DNA from: an uncultured Candidatus Melainabacteria bacterium
GTDB lineage: Bacteria > Cyanobacteriota > Vampirovibrionia > Gastranaerophilales > Gastranaerophilaceae
Direction of reading: 5' to 3'
Length of the DNA stretch: 7,944 nucleotides
NCBI GenBank assembly: GCA_934675695.1
Contig: CAKURN010000057.1
Coordinates: forward strand, 1-7,944
Program-made: the position numbers and the translations under genes
Shown: piece after piece, positions 6,164 to 7,944 of the stretch
Position numbering within the stretch: the first letter of the stretch is position 1
How the letters are laid out: every line of letters starts with the position of its first letter
The notes under the pieces: generated by a model
The model's input: the letters and a program-made list of their open reading frames with translations, nothing else
Told to the model about the DNA's origin: nothing
Databases searched by the model: none

Positions 6164-7039
6164 ATGATGCAAGAGTATAAATTAAACCAAATAGAATGCA
6201 ATAATTACATTGTCTCATTACCTAATGTCACTAAAAAATCGCTATCGTCAGATGAATCTATATTTGATACGAGCTGCGTTAAAACAGTTGCACATAGAGG
6301 TGATAGTGATGATGCACCGGAAAATACCTTGCCTGCTTTTGAGCTTGCCTCTAAAAACGGGTATGATTTTGTTGAATGCGACATTTCTTGGACTAGTGAC
6401 GATGTTCCTGTGCTTTTGCATGATAGTACAATCAACAGAACAATAGGCGAATCTTTTGTTTCTGGGTTTATGTTTCCAAAATATTGTTCTGATATGAGCT
6501 ATGATGAAATTTCAAAATACGATTTTGGTTCTTGGTTCAGTAAGCAATTTGCTGATACAAAAATCCCAACATTTGATGAAATGCTTGATTGTTGTGAACA
6601 AAATGGTTTAAATGCTTATGTAGAAATAAAAGAAAATTCTGATTTTGATGTTGAAAAAGCACAAAAACTTTTAAATTCAGTTTCAGAAAGAAATTTAGAA
6701 AATAACATAACTTGGATTAGTTTTAATGATGATTATTTAGAAATAATAAAAAATCTTTCTAATAGTGCTAGAATAGGATATTTAACAGAATCAAAAATTA
6801 ATCAATCAACAATAGATGTTTTAGACAATTTAAAAACTGATGAAAATGATGTTTTTCTAAATATAAAAAGTTCAAAAGTTAAAAAAGAAGGCGTAGAACT
6901 TTTGAAAGATGCCGGTTATGATTTTGAATCTTGGACTGTTAATGATATTGATGAATTAGAAAAATTGTTTGAACTAGGTTGTATGGGAATTACGACTGAT
7001 ACACTTTCAAAAGAAGAAGTTGAAAATTTTTCTTACTAA
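6164..7039 (+). CDS. Glycerophosphodiester phosphodiesterase (GDPD family)
   Basis: 291 residues. The family hydrolyses glycerophosphodiesters from lipid turnover to sn-glycerol 3-phosphate and an alcohol. The catalytic signature is complete: HRG (44-46), APENT (51-55), the metal ligand pair in VECDI (E71, D73), HDSTINRT (86-93) with the second catalytic histidine H86, E154 in YVEIK, and the closing WTVN (257-260) and GITTD (275-279). TIM-barrel length is normal. An N-terminal extension of about 40 polar residues precedes the barrel, with no signal peptide or membrane span, so it is probably cytoplasmic. Two tandem ATGs (6164, 6167) follow a weak GAG ribosome site. It stands alone, after a terminator and an 18-bp palindrome, and ends at a bidirectional terminator facing ppdK. 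The substrate head group cannot be read from the sequence. No specific gene symbol (glpQ or ugpQ) is justified, though the lack of a signal peptide favours the cytoplasmic type. Confidence 0.94.
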   Translation: MMQEYKLNQIECNNYIVSLPNVTKKSLSSDESIFDTSCVKTVAHRGDSDDAPENTLPAFELASKNGYDFVECDISWTSDDVPVLLHDSTINRTIGESFVSGFMFPKYCSDMSYDEISKYDFGSWFSKQFADTKIPTFDEMLDCCEQNGLNAYVEIKENSDFDVEKAQKLLNSVSERNLENNITWISFNDDYLEIIKNLSNSARIGYLTESKINQSTIDVLDNLKTDENDVFLNIKSSKVKKEGVELLKDAGYDFESWTVNDIDELEKLFELGCMGITTDTLSKEEVENFSY

Positions 7040-7058
7040 TATTTAAAAATGCATTAAA

Positions 7059-7090
7059 AAAAATGACGTCCATTAAAGAACGTCATTTTT
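7059..7090. terminator. Bidirectional intrinsic terminator between the convergent phosphodiesterase and ppdK genes
   Basis: AAAAATGACGT (7059-7069) pairs with ACGTCATTTTT (7080-7090) around a 10-nt loop. The plus strand ends in TTTTT-A-TTTT; the minus strand ends in eight T (complement of A 7056-7063). It sits 19 bp after the phosphodiesterase stop and 13 bp after the ppdK stop, so it serves both. Confidence 0.88.
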
Positions 7091-7103
7091 ATTTTAAAAA
7101 GAA

Positions 7104-7944
7104 CTATTTATTTTCAACAACTGCTTGTGCTGCAGCAAGTTTTGCTTGCGGAATTCTGAATGGTGAACAAGAAACATAATCCAATCCAATTTTGTAGCAG
7201 AATTTTACTGAATCAGGATCGCCGCCATGTTCTCCACAAACACCGCCAACTAAAGAAGAATTTACTGTTTTTCCTTTAGTCATTGACATTTCAAGAAGTT
7301 GTCCAACGCCTTTTGTATCTAATGTTGCAAAAGGATTGAACGGAAGAATTTTATCTTCTACATATTTGTTTAAGAATTTACCTTCCGCATCATCTCTTGA
7401 GAAGCCGAATGTCATTTGCGTTAAGTCATTTGTACCAAATGAGAAAAATTCAGCATATTGAGCAATTTCATCTGCAGTTAGAGCTGCACGAGGAATTTCA
7501 ATCATTGTACCAAATTTATATTCAACTTCAACACCTTTTTCTTGCATAACTTGTTTTGCAACACGAACAAGAATTTCTTTAGCAACTTTTAATTCGTTTA
7601 CGTGACCGATTAAAGGAATCATGACCCAAGGTTTAACATCAAGCCCTTCTTTTTTAAGGTCACAACAAGCTTCAAAAATCGCTCTAACTTGCATTTCGTT
7701 GATTTCCGGATAAGTTAAACCCAATCTGCAACCACGAAGACCCATCATAGGATTTGATTCAGATAATGTTTCTACAATGTGAAGCAATTCTTCTTTCTTT
7801 GTTGCATCTTCGCCTCTAGCTTTCATACCTGCAACTTCTGCAATTAAGGTTTCTTTATCAGGCAAAAATTCATGCAATGGCGGGTCTAACAATCTAATTG
7901 TCATATGATGGTCAGAACCCAATGCTTTAAACATTGCATAGAAA
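7104..7944 (-). CDS. ppdK: Pyruvate phosphate dikinase, C-terminal part (5' end outside window)
   Basis: PPDK interconverts pyruvate, ATP and phosphate with phosphoenolpyruvate, AMP and pyrophosphate in the cytoplasm. About 280 residues are present of a family near 880. The frame is open to the right edge (FYA precedes the ATG at 7934), so that ATG is internal. This is the PEP/pyruvate-binding TIM barrel. Counting from the 7934 Met, the motifs are TIRLLDPPLHEFLP (12-25), GLRGCRLG (65-72), the substrate arginine and acidic metal ligands around GTMIEIPRA (142-150), SFGTNDLTQMTFGFSRDD (165-182) and the catalytic-cysteine motif GGVCGEHGGDP (230-240, C233). The long spacing between LLDPPLHEF and GLRG and the CGEHGG ending identify PPDK in preference to enzyme I or PEP synthase. 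Codon use is visibly less AT-biased than in the membrane protein genes, as expected for a highly expressed gene. It ends in TAG just before the shared terminator. Confidence 0.97.
   Translation of the reverse strand, partial: FYAMFKALGSDHHMTIRLLDPPLHEFLPDKETLIAEVAGMKARGEDATKKEELLHIVETLSESNPMMGLRGCRLGLTYPEINEMQVRAIFEACCDLKKEGLDVKPWVMIPLIGHVNELKVAKEILVRVAKQVMQEKGVEVEYKFGTMIEIPRAALTADEIAQYAEFFSFGTNDLTQMTFGFSRDDAEGKFLNKYVEDKILPFNPFATLDTKGVGQLLEMSMTKGKTVNSSLVGGVCGEHGGDPDSVKFCYKIGLDYVSCSPFRIPQAKLAAAQAVVENK

Noticed and set aside
6205..6446. Open frames on both strands within the start of the phosphodiesterase gene
   Set aside because: They overlap the catalytic HRG and PENT region of a clear GDPD gene and show no independent features.

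Overview
The window is AT-rich bacterial DNA using the standard bacterial code: TGA is a real stop here, closing the long membrane-protein gene on the minus strand. It holds six protein genes, two of them cut by the window edges. Nothing in it names the organism directly. Very low GC, a strongly AT-biased membrane proteome and an unfamiliar two-span protein (4410-5648) suggest a host-associated low-GC lineage. My best guess, from memory and with low confidence, is a Gastranaerophilales-type (Vampirovibrionia/Melainabacteria) genome. Low-GC Firmicutes or other gut bacteria are not excluded.

Left part (1-4353). The C-terminal fifth of valyl-tRNA synthetase (valS) opens the window on the plus strand. 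Its last 26 nt overlap a polytopic membrane protein gene (583-2052). That gene converges, with only 4 bp between stops, on a minus-strand pair: a second full-length membrane protein (2758-4353) and a Dpm1-type polyprenyl-phosphate sugar synthase (2057-2761). The pair is joined by an ATGA start/stop overlap. The two membrane proteins are clear paralogs sharing a series of motifs (IDFD, DPEW, LRCQ, N-x-HGG, INPWG, EW, DGRQEQ). The simplest reading is a small surface-glycosylation cassette: the GT2 enzyme makes a lipid-phosphate sugar on the cytoplasmic face, and GT-C-like membrane proteins use it on the outer face. The donor step is well supported; the acceptor step is inference.

Middle part (4410-6163). 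A 412-residue protein of unknown function with two membrane spans is read leftward from a good Shine-Dalgarno site and a good sigma-70-type promoter (TTGAAA-17-CATAAT). A perfect 13-bp inverted repeat flanks that promoter. The 515-bp gap to the next gene is dense: a second related palindrome, a rightward promoter-like pair, an AAAAT pentanucleotide tract, a strong rightward intrinsic terminator with no gene upstream of it (a candidate small RNA), and a perfect 18-bp palindrome in front of the next gene.

Right part (6164-7944). A cytoplasmic-looking glycerophosphodiester phosphodiesterase is read rightward. It converges, across a good bidirectional terminator, on the C-terminal third of pyruvate phosphate dikinase (ppdK), read leftward and cut by the window end. 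The valS, GT2, phosphodiesterase and ppdK calls are solid. The membrane paralogs and the 412-residue protein have no firm function.
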